Counted from the stretch's first letter, positions 1 through 12,020 are shown. The stretch: DNA of 64,000 bases from Eulemur rufifrons (GCF_041146395.1 NC_090989.1:240550843-240614842), one strand, 5' to 3'. The notes: generated by a model not told the origin, from the letters alone. Program-made: numbers and translations.

Positions 1-1185
1 GAATTATATAAGGTGCCGTTTGTGTCTGGCTTCTTTCCTTTAGCATAATGTCTTCAAGGCTCATCCACGTTGTAGCATGTATCAGTACTTCATTCTTTTT
101 TTATTGTGTAATAATATTCCATTGTATGGACATACCACATTTTGTTTATCCATTCATCAGCTGATGGATGTTTGTGTTGTTTCCACTTTCTAGCCATTGT
201 GAATGATGCTCCTATAAACATTCATGTACAAATTTTTTTGTGTAAACATATATTTTCAGTTCTCTTGGTTATATACCTAGGAGTGGAATCACTGGGTCAT
301 ATGGAAAATATTTAACTTTTGAGAAATTGCCAAACTTTTTCCAAAGCACTGTGCCATTTACATTCCCAGCAGCAATATATAAGGGTTCCAATTTCTCCAC
401 ATCCTCACCAACAGTTGTTGTTTTTCTGGTTTATTATGATGATGCCCATTCTGGTGGGTGTGAAGTAGTATCTCATTGTGGTTTTTTATTTGCCTTTTCC
501 TAATTGCTAATGAGCAACTTTTCATGTGCTGCCATTTGTATATCTTCTTTGGAGAAACATCTATTCAAATTCTTTGTCCATTTTTCAATTGGGTTATTTG
601 TCTTATTCTTGAGTTGTGAGAATTCTTTACATATTCTGGATACTGGACCCTTATCCAATATAATATATGCATATATTTTCTCTCATTCTATGGGTTATCT
701 TTTCACTTTCTTGATTGTTCCTTTGATGCATGAAAGTTTTTAATTTTGATAAAGTCCAGTTTGTTAATAATTTTGCTGCTTGTGCTTTTGATGTCATATT
801 TAAGAAACTGTTACCTAACCAAAGTTCATGGAGCTATGTCATAGCTATGTTTCCTTCTAAGAGTTTTATAGGTTTAGCACTTACATTTAGGTAGGTCTTT
901 GATCCCTTAGAGATCATTTCTGTGTATGGTGGTCCAAATCATTCTTTTGCATGTCCCAGCACCATATGTTGAAAGACTATTCTTTCCCCATTGAGTGGCC
1001 TTGGAACCCTTATAGAATATTTATTAGCCATGCATGTATGGTTTATTTCTGGACACTCAATTCTATTCCATTGATAAATATGTCTATACTTACACTAGCA
1101 CTAGGCTGTTTTGATTACTGTAGTTTTATATTAATAATTTTTTTAAATTGGGAAGTGTAAGCCCTCTAACTTTGTCCTCACTTTA
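1..1185 (-). mobile_element. Ancient L1 (L1M-type), 3' part of ORF2 and 3' region, antisense
   Basis: Read on the minus strand this gives the late ORF2 region of an old L1, e.g. the complement of the 'cactcctaggtatata' block near 270-290 and the block near 640-700. No open frame of useful length survives. The left end runs out of the window. Confidence 0.85.
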
Positions 1186-1189
1186 ACAA

Positions 1190-1428
1190 TTTAAAAGCAT
1201 GTGTACATCTTCTAAAATAATTTTTAAAGTAATATGTGACCATTTTGTTCAACTTAAAAATTTACCTAACAATTTAAGAAAAAAAATAAAAGCAAATGTG
1301 CTTTACAAATGTGTCTGTATGTCCATACGTAAGTACATATATTCATATTTATGGAAACTGAAATACACAGCTTTATATTTTGCTTTATTCCACATAACAT
1401 TATATCATGAGTAATTTTACATGTTGGG
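1190..1428 (-). mobile_element. LINE 3'-region fragment, antisense (left of Alu)
   Basis: AT-rich sequence whose end ('tttattccacataacatt', 'atatcatgag') resembles the antisense 3' region of old L1M elements. It appears to continue on the other side of the Alu at 1729. Family assignment is tentative. Confidence 0.45.
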
Positions 1429-1730
1429 TGTTTGTTTTTGTTTCAGACAGCATCTTGCTGTGCCCAGGCTAGAGTACAGTGGCATCATAATAGCTCACTG
1501 CAACCTCAAACTCTTGAGCTCAAACGATCCTCCTGCCCCAGCCTCTGGAGTAGCTAGGACTACAGGCACCACCACGCCCAGCTAATTTTTACATTTTTTG
1601 TAGAGCTGGCAGGGAGGGGGGGAGGTTCTCATCATGTTGCTCAGGCTAGTCTTGAACTCCTGGCCTGAAACAATTCTGCCTCAGCTTCCCCAAGTGCTAG
1701 GATTACAGATGTCAGCCACCACACTTGGCC
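1429..1730 (-). mobile_element. Alu SINE (dimeric), minus strand
   Basis: Antisense Alu: T-rich tail at the left, then 'gcccaggctagagtacagtgg', 'ctcactgcaacctcaaactc', 'gtagctaggactacaggc' and, at the right, 'tgctaggattacag'. A short direct repeat (catgtt at 1420 and 1730) may be what is left of the target duplication. Many substitutions make it one of the older Alus here. Confidence 0.93.
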
Positions 1731-2030
1731 ATGTTATTAAATATCTTGGGAAATGTCATTTTAGAAGCTGCATTCTGTTATATGGATGCATAATTATTAG
1801 TCATTCCCCTACAGTTAGCCATATAGGCTATGTCTAGAACAGTGTAATAAACGTGCTTATATAAGTCTTTTGTGCAGCTCTAATATCTGTTTTAGGCTAG
1901 AAGCGTAGAAGTAGAATTACCAGATCAAAGAATACTTTAATGATTTTGACTTTTATGGTTAAATTCCAGGCAATTCCTAATAAAGTGTACAAATTCCAAG
2001 TTCTTTAGGTATGGATGCAAATACCATATC
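1731..2030 (-). mobile_element. LINE 3'-region fragment, antisense (right of Alu)
   Basis: Continuation of the 1190-1428 LINE-like sequence. It contains the pattern 'atggatgcataattatta' ... 'agtagaattaccagatcaaag', reminiscent of the antisense L1M 3' region ('agtggaattactgggtcaaag'). Heavily diverged. Confidence 0.4.
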
Positions 2031-3410
2031 TGTTTTATTTGTAGCTAATTTTCTTCTCAGTTTTTGTGTCTGCATTTAAGTTTTGACTTATAGAAGCTTC
2101 AGATTTTCCTTTAAATGAGATCTTCTAAGTTTTTCTATTTATATATTTTCTTTACCTGCTTTTAGGTTGGAATATCCTTGTCCAAAAAGGGACCACAAAG
2201 ATATTTCTCTCTCTCCATTTTCAAGTTTCTCTTTGTTTTGTTCTCACTCAGCCACCTGAAGTTTACTTTAGTGTTGTATCTTTAGGAAAGACCTAATCTG
2301 ATTTATTCCTAATATTTTAGCCATACTATTTTATTTATTATAGTCTTAAAATATAAATTTAGTAGAGCAGATCTTTTTGATTGTATTGCCTTTTCTGTGG
2401 TCTTTTTCCACACTTAATGTGCATATTTGCCTCCAGATGAATTTTATCAGCATATTGTCAAATTTTTAAAAATACCATTGAGATTTAGATTGAGATTGCA
2501 TTAGATCTATACATTAATTTGGCATCTTTACAATATTCATTTTCCCATTGCAGAATGTCATATATCTCTGTATTTTTATGAATCATAGCCAGATGTTGTG
2601 ATTTTCTACATATGGCTCATGCACATAAGCTTATCCCTCAAGTTTGGTGTGTCTTGTTAAAATTGTGAATAGGACCTTTTTGCTGTTTTTCTATTTAAAG
2701 TGTATCCTCACGGGTATGTTATCAATGTTTCAATTTGTATTTTTGTCTCTAATCTGTACCTTGATAGTTTTTCAGTAGATGCTTTGGCGTTTTAAGGTTA
2801 CGTGATGATATCATTTGCATACGGTTGTTACGTTGTCTCTTCACTTCCAATAACTACATCTCTTTTCTTTTTCAAGTATAATGGACTACTTAGAACTTTA
2901 GAGACAGTATTATATAACACCGAGGACAAAGGGAATCTTTATCGTATTCCTGTTGGTAATGATACTGCTTCTAGTGTTTGCTTTGCTGGTAAGAAAATGG
3001 CTGGCTATTGGTTTAAGACAAATATTCTTTCTTATGTCAGGGAAGCATTCTTCTATTCCTGGTCTGCTGAGAGATTTTTTTAAAAATAAAGAATCAGAGT
3101 TGAACTTTATTACTATCTTGTCATTATCCTTTGAAATAATCATACCTTTTTTATTCTTTCAACAACTGACATTATATGTGTATATAAATACATATATATA
3201 CACATTTCCTAATATAAACCATCTTTATAATCCTGGAAAATATTTTATTTGGTTGTATTATAGTATAGCATTTATTTAATTTCCTGCTGGATTTTTTTTT
3301 TTTTTGCTAGTATTTAGCATTTTTCATATCTATACTCCTAAGAAAGACTGGCCTGGCATTTTTGTTGTCGTTTGGTGTTATTTGTGTCATTTTTTGCTAT
3401 TGTGGCTGTT
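2031..3410 (-). mobile_element. Ancient L1/HAL1-like ORF2 region, antisense
   Basis: Blocks such as 'aaaataccattgagattta' / 'gattgcattagatctata' (about 2470-2510) and 'ggaagcattcttctattcct' (about 3040) are the complement of L1 ORF2 reverse-transcriptase sequence. It lies in the position expected upstream of the 1-1185 fragment, so both may derive from one old element broken by later insertions. The right edge is vague. Confidence 0.7.
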
Positions 3411-3734
3411 CTGTCTTTATCAAAGGGGAGCCTTCGGTCACTGTCCATGCTCTGGAACAGTTTGTGCTCATTCAGTGCAGCTTCCCTCTCTCACTCTTCT
3501 GGCTCCCACTTTCCCCTCTCCTCCCCACAGCTCTGGTTAACTCCCCACACTCTCCACCAGCCTGTGTGTGACGAATGTCCACGACCAGAGAGCGTCCTCC
3601 TCAGGCAGGAAGGGACTGTCGGCATCTACAATAATGGTGAGCTCTAGGGGAGATGGACAGAACATCTACAGAATCTGCAACATTCTGGAGCCGGATATGA
3701 GAGGCAGAAGATTGAGTGTGAGATCACACAGTGT
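3411..3734. other. Unique sequence, no gene seen
   Basis: GC content rises relative to the flanks and a pyrimidine-rich block lies at 3480-3560. Short overlapping open frames here lack coding character. No repeat recognised. Confidence 0.4.
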
Positions 3735-3905
3735 GAAACCAAACTGGATTCAAACTAGACCTGCCCCTATATGTGACCTGGGCAAGTTTTTTAACCTCTC
3801 GGTGTCTGTTTTCCTCATCTGCGAAAGAAAGATAATCATAGGGTTGTTGTGAGGATTAAGTGACTCGATACAGGTAACAACTGAGAACAGTGTTGGCATA
3901 TATAT
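3735..3905 (+). mobile_element. MIR SINE, plus strand
   Basis: Shows the MIR core: 'gtgacctgggcaag', 'ttaacctctcggtgtctg', 'cctcatctgcgaaag' and 'gggttgttgtgaggatta'. Confidence 0.9.
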
Positions 3906-4570
3906 CATGTACTGTTTATTCATGTTTATTACTTGGGGCGGGCTCTGAAGTAAATTGTCAGCCTGCTCCCAACAGCGCACCTGTGGTAAACAGTTACCAT
4001 TTACACTTCCCTGTATTCTTTCTCCTCGCTTTCATTTAATGACATTTCATTTAATGACCTTTTTACAGTTTTACTATCTTCACTAAGAATTTAGAATGTA
4101 CAATGCCATGTGCAATATTGAATAATATGACCTCAACTGAGAAATAAAGCCCAGTTTCCATGCATACATTTACACATAAACATATATTCATCATTTTGGG
4201 GCACATTTAAATCTCTCACCTGAACATATTTTGATAAAGTTTACTTGAAGCTTATTTTCTGTAGAGATAACACAATGTCTAAGCACACATCTCTTCCAGG
4301 AACTCTAGCATACAAGGTCTGGTTCTACCCCTTGCTTTGTCTCCTTAGCCACCATCTTTGTTACTTAGCAGACAAGAGGCTCCAAGCCTCACTGGCAATT
4401 CACATCACAGAAAGCACATCTATTATTTATATGGAATTTGAATTGAATGTGATAGGAGCAAATCGCTTTTCAAACTGACCAAGAGAGAGGAAAGGGTTAA
4501 GAAGACTCTTGATGCAAGACACAAGTTAAAACACGAATATAAATAAGCAATGACCCTCCTGTCCCAAGAA
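3906..4570. other. Unique AT-rich sequence
   Basis: No coding gene, RNA gene or clear repeat recognised. Confidence 0.4.
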
Positions 4571-5340
4571 TGCTGTGAGTGGATTGTCAAACTCCTTCAA
4601 TGCACCTTGATTCATCTGCTTCTCCTCATACATGTTTGCATGTTTGTCCTTCCCCAAGCTGCTAAAGAAAAAAAAAGTCGAATGATTCAGGCTCTTTCCA
4701 TTGTTTCATGAGCAACCATCCAGTCTGAAAGACTAGGCTAAGGATTCTAAATTTATTGTTTCACTCAAAAATTTTATTAGCCATCTCCCTAAGTATGAAA
4801 TTGCTTCAGGGAGTTTTATTTTTTCTGCTAGTTTGTCCCTAAGTATTTAAGTTCGTGATTTTTCAAGGGAGCCAAGAGAGCCCTTAACAAATTGCAGGGA
4901 CTTCCTATGATGCTTTAAAAAGAAGCAGCCATTTACTGTTCTTCCTTGATTTGGAGAAATTCAATAAAATCTTTTTATGCACCCTATTTATTTTTCTAGA
5001 CACTTAAATTTTTCATGCCTGGCATGCTCAATAATTCAAGTAGACTTTAAAATGGCCAGGTTTTACTTTCCAAGGATTATCCTCAGGGACTGAGGGTTTA
5101 AAAGAATGACAGCCATGAAAAATCCCAGGCTTCCCTCCAGCTGTGCACACTGAACTATCTCTACCAAAAGTAACTTCTGCCTGCTCCACGGGAGGCATCC
5201 ACTAGCATCCTAACAGTCATTGTAAATCACAGCACAGCACACAGCTGACTTTAGAGCAATGGGGCCATCTAGATTCCAAATACGGAAGTACTGAATAGAA
5301 AAAGTACCACTGGGATTCATTTCTAGAGGCTTCTGGAGAT
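4571..5340. promoter_or_regulatory. Possible conserved non-coding block
   Basis: Repeat-free stretch with mixed composition and closely spaced factor-like motifs (for example TGACAGCC at about 5107, CAGCTG at 5138 and 5242, TTTGCATG at about 4634). Only its texture suggests regulatory DNA. No conservation data are available here. Confidence 0.2.
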
Positions 5341-7440
5341 CTGCATATTGAGAGGGTGAAAAGAGAAGTTTGTACATTGTCCGAGTCCCTTTAGCAGGTG
5401 ATCAGAGGGAAGTGGACAGCAAGGGTGATGAACAAAGACAAATGACATTTCGCTCCTTTGGCGGTGCCACCATCATCCCGTGAGGGAGAGGAGCAGCTGG
5501 CTGTGCCTTTTCTTTAAGGAACAGGAAGACACATTAAGTTTGTTTAAGCAATGGGGGTTATTGCTGAACTATTTGGGGAGGAATGCGGAAAACAGAAATA
5601 ACAGAGTGTGGCCTTCTCAGCCTGCTGAGATGTGGCAGCTCAGTTAGCTTCTGGTATCAGTTGGTCCCTTCTTGAGAGCTCTGCCATTATGGCTGCTTTC
5701 TGGAGAGTCCCCCACCCCCTTCTCTTGCAGTTACCAGGTGCCTGGCTCCCTGCTTCTCCACTGTCCATGGTTTCTATCCTCCATGGTTTCTAGCATGTTT
5801 CTAGCATGTTTCCGTCACTGATCTAGTCAGCTGTGTCCACTGGGCGGCTCAGTGCTTCTAGACATCTTCCCAAACAGAAGCTGCTGAGGGTGTTAACTTT
5901 GATTTTATTGGTGGTCTTAGAATACCTAGGAGGAGGGTGGGAGAGGGAGTAACGAAACCATCTTTGCTTATTTCAAGGGCTGTGTCGTAGACTCTATTAG
6001 CACCCTGTTTGGGACTGAAATTTTATTTTATTTTATTTTAATGAAGGGGGAAGTGAGCTTCAATTTCCTTTTTGGGAGGGACTGAAATTTTAGAGGATGG
6101 ATTTGCAAGAGCCAATATTAAATGCTACTGTGAATATAATCACTGCCCTAGAAAGGAGTTCGTTTCCCAACTGAGTCCTCCTCAAGAGCCAACAAGGATC
6201 CCATGTCATGTGGCTCAAGATAAACACCTTTCATTACTCCAGAAGTTAATTTCCTAAGGTTGGGCCCAAGGTGAATAAACAGGGAGAAAAGAAGACTCAA
6301 TCTCTGAGGGTAAAACATAAAACAAAGGGAAATAACTTCATCAAAGCAACCACCAAACTCCCTATCATCTTCCTGCTCTCCTGTCTCCATGAGAGTCTAT
6401 TGTTTGCCCTGTAATTGCTATCCTTGAACTCATTTGGCCCTTACAGCAAAGCATCAGGCCTTTGAATGCAGTAAGACAGAGCCAACCCAGCTTTTCCAAC
6501 TGTTCCAGGCTCATGCAATTGAAGGTCAGGCTTCAAGTGGAGTCTGGGGTCTTTGGCCCCGGATCAAGACAGTGCAACAAACTGGAAATTTCTGTAGCAT
6601 CGTTACACCCTTAGTCCCCAGTACCAAAGCCAAGCACAGCTTGTCTCACATAAAGGAGCATGCATTATCATCCCCAGAATGACCAGTGACCCCAGAGACC
6701 TGCACAGATGTGCTGTGGAACAAACATCAGACTTCCTCTGTAAGGACAGGTCTAGGTTGCACCTTCATCTGCTCATTCAGTCAAAGATATATACATTCAT
6801 AGTGACCAAGAAAAGAATGCAGAGGAACCCAGAATGCAGAGGAACTGCTGCTTAGATCTACATATTTTTGTTCACCTTGTATATGCAGACATAGAGAAGT
6901 GGAATTTTGAGAGGCTGTATTTACCCGATATTTTTATCATCTCTTAGAATTTAATTCATGTGAAAATTTTTGATATAGGCAAGTATAATCATTTAGGGTA
7001 TACACACATTTCTAAAAGTGCAACTCCTTATGTACATATGTGTTTTATTCCTAACACATTAATTCTCACTGCTCCAAAGCTCTACATTTTATAATATTAA
7101 TCAGTGAACATTTGTACCAAGATTTGATCCCAGGGAACCTCAAATATTTCATATTTGAGAATGGGGAAAATCTTCAGAGAAAAAAAAATTAGCCAGAACC
7201 AGTAAGTATTTTTCAAAGGAAAGCGAATTATTAGAGAGAGAATAAAACCTGGGGTTCCCCTACTAGGGAGTGAATTCCGGCCAATGAATCCAACGTAACA
7301 TAGTCCCTGCCCTTTCCTCTTCAAAACTTAGGGAATGTTTGGCTTCCGGAAATATCAGAAAACGGAAGTAACAAATAGTCTTTATTAAGAAAGAACTGAC
7401 TTTTCCTGACAGAGATTGTAATCATGGGCTACAAACGTGA
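5341..7440. other. Unique sequence, no gene seen
   Basis: Mixed-composition unique DNA. A short (ATTTT)n tract lies at about 6020-6041. The 15-mer 'gggactgaaatttta' occurs twice (6011 and 6079), flanking that tract. Open frames at 6072-6257, 6148-6390 and 6434-6682 are short, overlapping and unrecognisable. Confidence 0.4.
6020..6041. repeat. (ATTTT)n simple repeat
   Basis: About four tandem ATTTT units. Confidence 0.85.
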
Positions 7441-7467
7441 AGCCTTTTAAAGAAATTGCTAGGGGCT

Positions 7468-7478
7468 GGGGAATTTCC
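7468..7478 (+). promoter_or_regulatory. kappaB-type motif
   Basis: GGGGAATTTCC matches the NF-kappaB consensus GGGRNNYYCC (Rel/p50 half-sites). It lies 230 bases left of the CTCF-like motif, in the GC-richer block 7440-8330. A single short match, so binding is unproven. Confidence 0.35.
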
Positions 7479-7701
7479 AAGCGCAACCTCTGTTAACCTG
7501 CAAATTGAGCAAGACACACATCTGTTCTTTAATTGGACAGAATTTCGATTCAAAACAAACAAGTCCTTCCACGGAAAGGGGCCTACTTTCCTGGTGGTGT
7601 TTTACCCTTTGTATTGCAGAGCACATCTCCTCTTCAGACCAGAAAGTAGCGAGCTCACCGTCAAGATCACCCGCAGCAGTCTTTGTTGCAGTCACCAACC
7701 T

Positions 7702-7720
7702 CGGCCACTAGATGGCGGGA
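7702..7720 (+). promoter_or_regulatory. CTCF-type binding motif
   Basis: CGGCCACTAGATGGCGGGA fits the 19-base CTCF core (CCASYAGRKGGCRS) at every strongly constrained position. CTCF is the insulator and loop-anchor zinc-finger protein, and motif direction (here plus) sets loop orientation. It lies in unique DNA, not in a repeat. Confidence 0.65.
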
Positions 7721-8095
7721 GAGGACTGAGTTGGGGCCCTGGCGGCGGTTCCTTCCACCCTGCAGGGGGAGGAACACTTTTGTTTCTCTGCTTTTTCTTC
7801 TGCCCCTTTGTTTGACTTCACCATTTTCTGTCTTCCTTTCTCTCCGCTGTAGTTACGTGGCTCACCTTTCCTTCAGCACCTCCGTTCCAGGGAAGCCCTG
7901 TCTCCAGCCACAGGAGCTGCAATCACACAGAGCCCTTGCGCTGACCCCCCGCGGCCAAGCGCAAGCGTTGGCTCCCCGATCCTCCGCGGTTCTTTGCAAA
8001 TGTCATCCAGTCCGTGGCCAGGTAGTCACAGATCACGATGGGTCTGCTGCTCTGCTGAGTGTAACTTGGGGATAGAGCCGTTCATGCGAGTATTA

Positions 8096-8124
8096 CCACC
8101 ACCACCACCAACAACAACAACAAA
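8096..8124. repeat. (ACC)n(AAC)n trinucleotide repeat
   Basis: Tandem ACC units run directly into tandem AAC units. Confidence 0.9.
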
Positions 8125-8330
8125 AAGCAGCTTCAGATTATGTGAATCAGAATATTATAGTATTGTGATGCTGGGAATAAGAGAAAAAGAAGATTCCCGT
8201 GAGGGGAGGAAGACCAGACTGGGCCCCAGACCTGCTGTCTCTCCACCCTGTACTGGAATTGGCCCTTCACTGTGTGGACCCAGGAAAGAATGCGGAGGGC
8301 GCTGCGGTGACAGCTGATTTTAAGAGACAT

Positions 8331-8880
8331 TCTAAACAGCACATGAGTTTTATTTATTTTTTTTTTTGAATGAGTTAATAATCTGGGAGACCGAACCAGG
8401 CCTGCAGAGGCTGGGGGAAGAGCCCCTGCCAGACCTTTGCCACCTCCCCCGGGGAGAGCAGAGGAAAAGGATTCCCAGAATCAAGGGTGGCAGAGGGAAA
8501 TGGGGTCCTCCAGGCCTCTTAGGGGGCAATTAGAGATCTATCTATGTTCCCCTTGAGGCAGAGGGGTAACTCCCACAAATGTCAGTGGGATTTAACAAGA
8601 GAGGGGGAAATTCAGGGCTGCGTTCCACACTAGCAGGGGAGGCACAGAGTTTCGCTTCGTCCGGGCAGACCTGCCAGAGCATCCGGGAAGCCTGGAGTCA
8701 GCAGGGCCCTTAGCAGGCGGCCCTCATCAGCACATCACCCCCCATGAGGGATCCCCCACACAGGGCCGCCCAACCCCTGCTATGAACCTCGGGCAGGGAG
8801 GGTGCCTGTGCTTCAGGCTGGAAAATCCCCCGTGCGGTCTATCCGAGGGCTTAAGCTCACTTGCCGGCTTTACAGCCCAT
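8331..8880. other. Unique sequence
   Basis: GC-moderate, with a short T run at about 8353-8366. No gene or clear repeat recognised. Confidence 0.4.
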
Positions 8881-9040
8881 CTCTGCCAAGTTTCCAGCTA
8901 AGGCTAGTTTCCTCCTCTATAAAATGGAGATGATAATAGCACTTACTTCATCTGAAGATCAAATGGGATAGTGAAAGTTAAGTGCTTAACAAAGTATCTG
9001 ACCCATATAAAGTGCATCTAAATGATAATTATTATATTAC
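8881..9040 (+). mobile_element. MIR SINE, plus strand
   Basis: 'ttcctcctctataaaatgg', 'gataatagcacttacttc' and 'ttaagtgcttaaca' follow the 3' half of MIR. An ATT-rich tract follows. Confidence 0.8.
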
Positions 9041-9935
9041 TATTATTATTGCTATTCATTTGGGCCTAGTGTTGACACCTTATTCGTATGAAGCAGAATG
9101 TAGTTCTAAGGAAACACACCTCAGAGCCATGGTGGAAGCATTTCATGATGAAAGCCTCAGCAGCTATGCAATGAAAAGCACCTCCCCACAACACACACAT
9201 ATTTGGGGTAAATTAGACCAGGATGGGCCAAGTTTCTCATCTCGTCTCTTTTCCTCAGTGGCAGCAGCATGATTTATGGGTCTGAGGGGAGAGCTGACCA
9301 AACTCAGTTGTTTCAGCTGACCTTCCCTGGGAGTTTTCAGGTTGATGTGAAATCCAATGGGGTGTGAACTAAAGCCCAAGAACACCGTCTGAAAGCCCAG
9401 CACACTGAGCTCAGTAAGGGACCAAACCCAACCCAAACCAAAAGCTCCCGTGAGCTTCTCCTAGAGCTCACGAAGAGCCTGCCACTTCTGAGCTGGAGTG
9501 CTCAGGAGGGTCTGCTGCACCTGGCTGGGGACAACAGGGGCACCAGGGCATTGTTTTCTGGGCAGCAGAGAAGAGGCAGGTCCCTGCTCACCCCTGGAGC
9601 TGGCCCCATGCCAGCGCCCTCAGAAGCCAGGCAGCTTTTGTCCTGGGGACTCCTAGGGGCTGGCTACACTGGGAAAGTGAGGCTTTGCTGGAAGACACTC
9701 AGTAAACATGGCCATGTTTTCCTCCTACAGCCAGGAAGCAGGTTCTAGGTCTTTCCAAATGTTTAAGAACTTAACTAAAAAGCTGCTGCATACTGAGAGT
9801 TTGGGCTAGGGCTTGGAGAAGCTAGAACCTTTTCTCTTAAAAGGGAATGTTAGTATCTCTCTGAAACAGTATGGTTTCTAGGAGACTCTGAAATGACATA
9901 CTTAACACAGAGCTGAAGTCTAAGAAGACGGAGGG
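9041..9935. other. Unique sequence
   Basis: No gene recognised. Open frames at 8982-9272, 9164-9436 (minus) and 9551-9748 lack recognisable protein similarity. Confidence 0.4.
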
Positions 9936-10080
9936 AGAGGTTTCTGCGTAGGGGTTAAGTACATGGGCTTTGGAGCCAGGCAGAGCTGGGTTCAAGTCTC
10001 AGCTCATACTCTCAATAGCTGGGTGACCTTGAGAAAGCCACCTGATCCCTCTGAGGTTCTCTTTATTCTATTTCTCTCCA
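9936..10080 (+). mobile_element. MIR SINE, plus strand
   Basis: tRNA-related 5' half of MIR: 'catgggctttggagccaggc', 'gctgggttcaagtctc', 'gctgggtgaccttgag'. Confidence 0.88.
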
Positions 10081-10159
10081 TCCACTCTTCATCTTACCCT
10101 GTGTAGCCCAACGCATTTTTCAGTTCATGTCCCAATCAGAAGAAATGATCAGAAGAAAT

Positions 10160-10320
10160 GGGATTTATAATTATAATCATCAAAATTAATTGAGCATAGT
10201 GCTCAGCACTTTATATTTTGGTTAATCCTCAGAATATGTTTATAAGGTAGGTATTACTATGACTCACATTTTACCAGTGAGGACATAGAGGTATAGGGAG
10301 GTTGCCAGAGGTTTAGAAGG
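10160..10320 (-). mobile_element. MIR SINE, minus strand
   Basis: Complement of the MIR 3' part: 'ataaggtaggtattacta', 'cattttaccagtgaggac', 'agggaggttgccagaggt'. Confidence 0.8.
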
Positions 10321-10329
10321 ACCTTTCTA

Positions 10330-10890
10330 AAATATGTCTGGTTATGTTAGTCCTTAGTTTAAAATCCTGCCATAGATTTATCTTCAGGAAAAAATGAAAT
10401 TCTTTAACATAGCATATCGGACCCATCATGGAGCAGCACTCCAAGATTTGGCAGTTCACCAGTGTCATCCTTCTCACTTCTTGACTTGCAGCCTACCGAC
10501 CACACCGAGCTGTTCAGCCTTGCCTAGTCAACTGAGGTGTTCCTGTACCTCCAAGGCTCTGCACATACTCTTTCCCTCTCCCTTCCTCTCCTTCTCTACC
10601 TGGCTAACTCTGACTATCCTTCAAGATATGGCTCAGGCATTCCTTTGACTGGAGAGTAACTGTTGCCCCTCAACAGGGGAGAATAAATGAATGTCCTTTC
10701 CAGGTGATCTCATAGCCTCTGTGTCTGCCTCTGCAAGAGTGATAAATGTCTGCTCACTAATCTGCCCCCATACCTAAGCAGTAGCATCTTGGTGGCTGGT
10801 GATATGTCTTTTGCCTTTGTATCCTCAAGTCTTAGCACAGTCGTTGGCACATAATAGGTGATTAATAAATACTTCTTGAGTGACTAACTG
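10330..10890 (+). mobile_element. L2 LINE 3' end, plus strand
   Basis: Follows the L2 3' region in order: 'aaaatcctgccatag', 'ctctgcacatactctttccc', 'ccttcaagatatggctcagg', 'ttgcctttgtatcctcaag', ending with 'ggcacataataggtgattaa', the typical L2 terminus. This is the left flank of the inverted L1. Confidence 0.85.
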
Positions 10891-10942
10891 CATTTTTAAA
10901 AGGTATAGAAATGATTGGAAGGCAGATTTGGGCTCTAAAGAA

Positions 10943-11382
10943 TTTTCTAAATATAAGATCATATGATCAGCAAAAAGTGATAGTTTGACCTCCTTTTTCC
11001 GTATTTGGATATCCTTTATTTCTTTCCCTTGCCTGATTGCTCTGGCTAGGACTTTCAGCACTATATTGTATAGAAGTGGTGACCATGGGCACCCTTGTCT
11101 TGTTCCAGTTCTTAGTGGGAATACTTTCAACTTTTCCTCATTCAATACAATGTTGGCTGTGGGTTTGTCATATATGGCTTTAATAATCTTGAGATATATT
11201 CCTTCTATGCTTAGTTTCTCGAGGGTTTTTATTAGGAAAGGGTGCTGAATTTTGTCACATGCTTTTTCTGCATCTATTGAGATAATTGGATGGTCTTTGT
11301 TTTTGCTTCTGTTTATGCAGTGAATCACATTTATTGATTTACATATGTTGAACCATCTTTGCATCGCTGGGATGAAACCCAC
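10943..11382 (-). pseudogene. L1 ORF2 reverse-transcriptase remnant
   Basis: Minus-strand frame with the L1 RT landmarks in order: a '[20 protein letters not shown]' block, '[20 protein letters not shown]', and the active-site motif, which reads [11 protein letters not shown] where an active enzyme has F/YADD. The second catalytic aspartate is therefore replaced by His. ORF2p copies L1 RNA by target-primed reverse transcription in the nucleus. This copy cannot, because the frame is fragmentary, the motif is mutated and the domain is cut at the inversion breakpoint. Confidence 0.88.
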
Positions 11383-11711
11383 TTGGTCATGGTGGATTAT
11401 TTTTTGATGTGCTCTTGAATTCAGGTTGCTAGTATTTTATTGAAGATTTTTGCATCTATATTCATAAGGGATATTGGTCTGTAGTTTTCTTTTTTTGTTG
11501 TGTCCTTTCCTGGCTTTGGTATCAAGGTGATATTGGCTTCATAGAGTGAGTTGGGGAGGATTCCCTCCTTCTTGATATTATGGAATAATTTCCACAGTAT
11601 GGGTACCAGCTCCTCTTTGTAGGTCTGGTAAAAGTCAGCTGTGAATCCATCTGGTCTGGGGCTTTGTTTTGGTTGGAAGAATTTTCATTACTGCTCCAAT
11701 CTTGTTGCTTG

Positions 11712-12020
11712 TTATTGGTCTGTTCGGGAGTTCCATTTCTTCCTGAGTCTTGGGAGGTTGTGTGTTTCCAGGAATTTGTCCATTTCCTCTACATTTTTGA
11801 GTTTATGTGTGTAGATATTTTCATAGGATTCATAGATGGTATTTTGTATTTCTGTGGTATCAGTTATAATATCTTCATTTTCATTTCTGATTGGGCTTAT
11901 TTGGGTCCTTTCTCTTCTGTTCCTGATTAATCTAGCAAGAGGTCTATTAATTTTGTTTATCTTGTCAAAGAACCAACTTTTTGTTTCATTGATCCTTTGT
12001 ATTGTTTTTTTGTTTTCCAT
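11712..12020 (-). pseudogene. L1 ORF2 segment between endonuclease and RT
   Basis: Minus-strand 102-codon frame with the L1 linker landmarks '[20 protein letters not shown]' and '[20 protein letters not shown]'. It lies upstream of the RT remnant and in a separate frame from it, so at least one frameshift or stop separates them. Confidence 0.85.

Larger units (their letters stand above)
7441..8330. other. GC-richer unique block with CTCF-like motif
   Basis: More CpG and GC than the flanks. It contains the CTCF-like motif at 7702-7720 and several overlapping open frames of up to 130 codons on the plus strand (7683-8075) that show no recognisable domain. Likely regulatory or exonic non-coding DNA at most. 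Confidence 0.35.

Noticed and set aside
7456..8317. 107-130-codon frames beside the CTCF-like motif
   Set aside because: Three phases are open over the same bases and none resembles a known protein.
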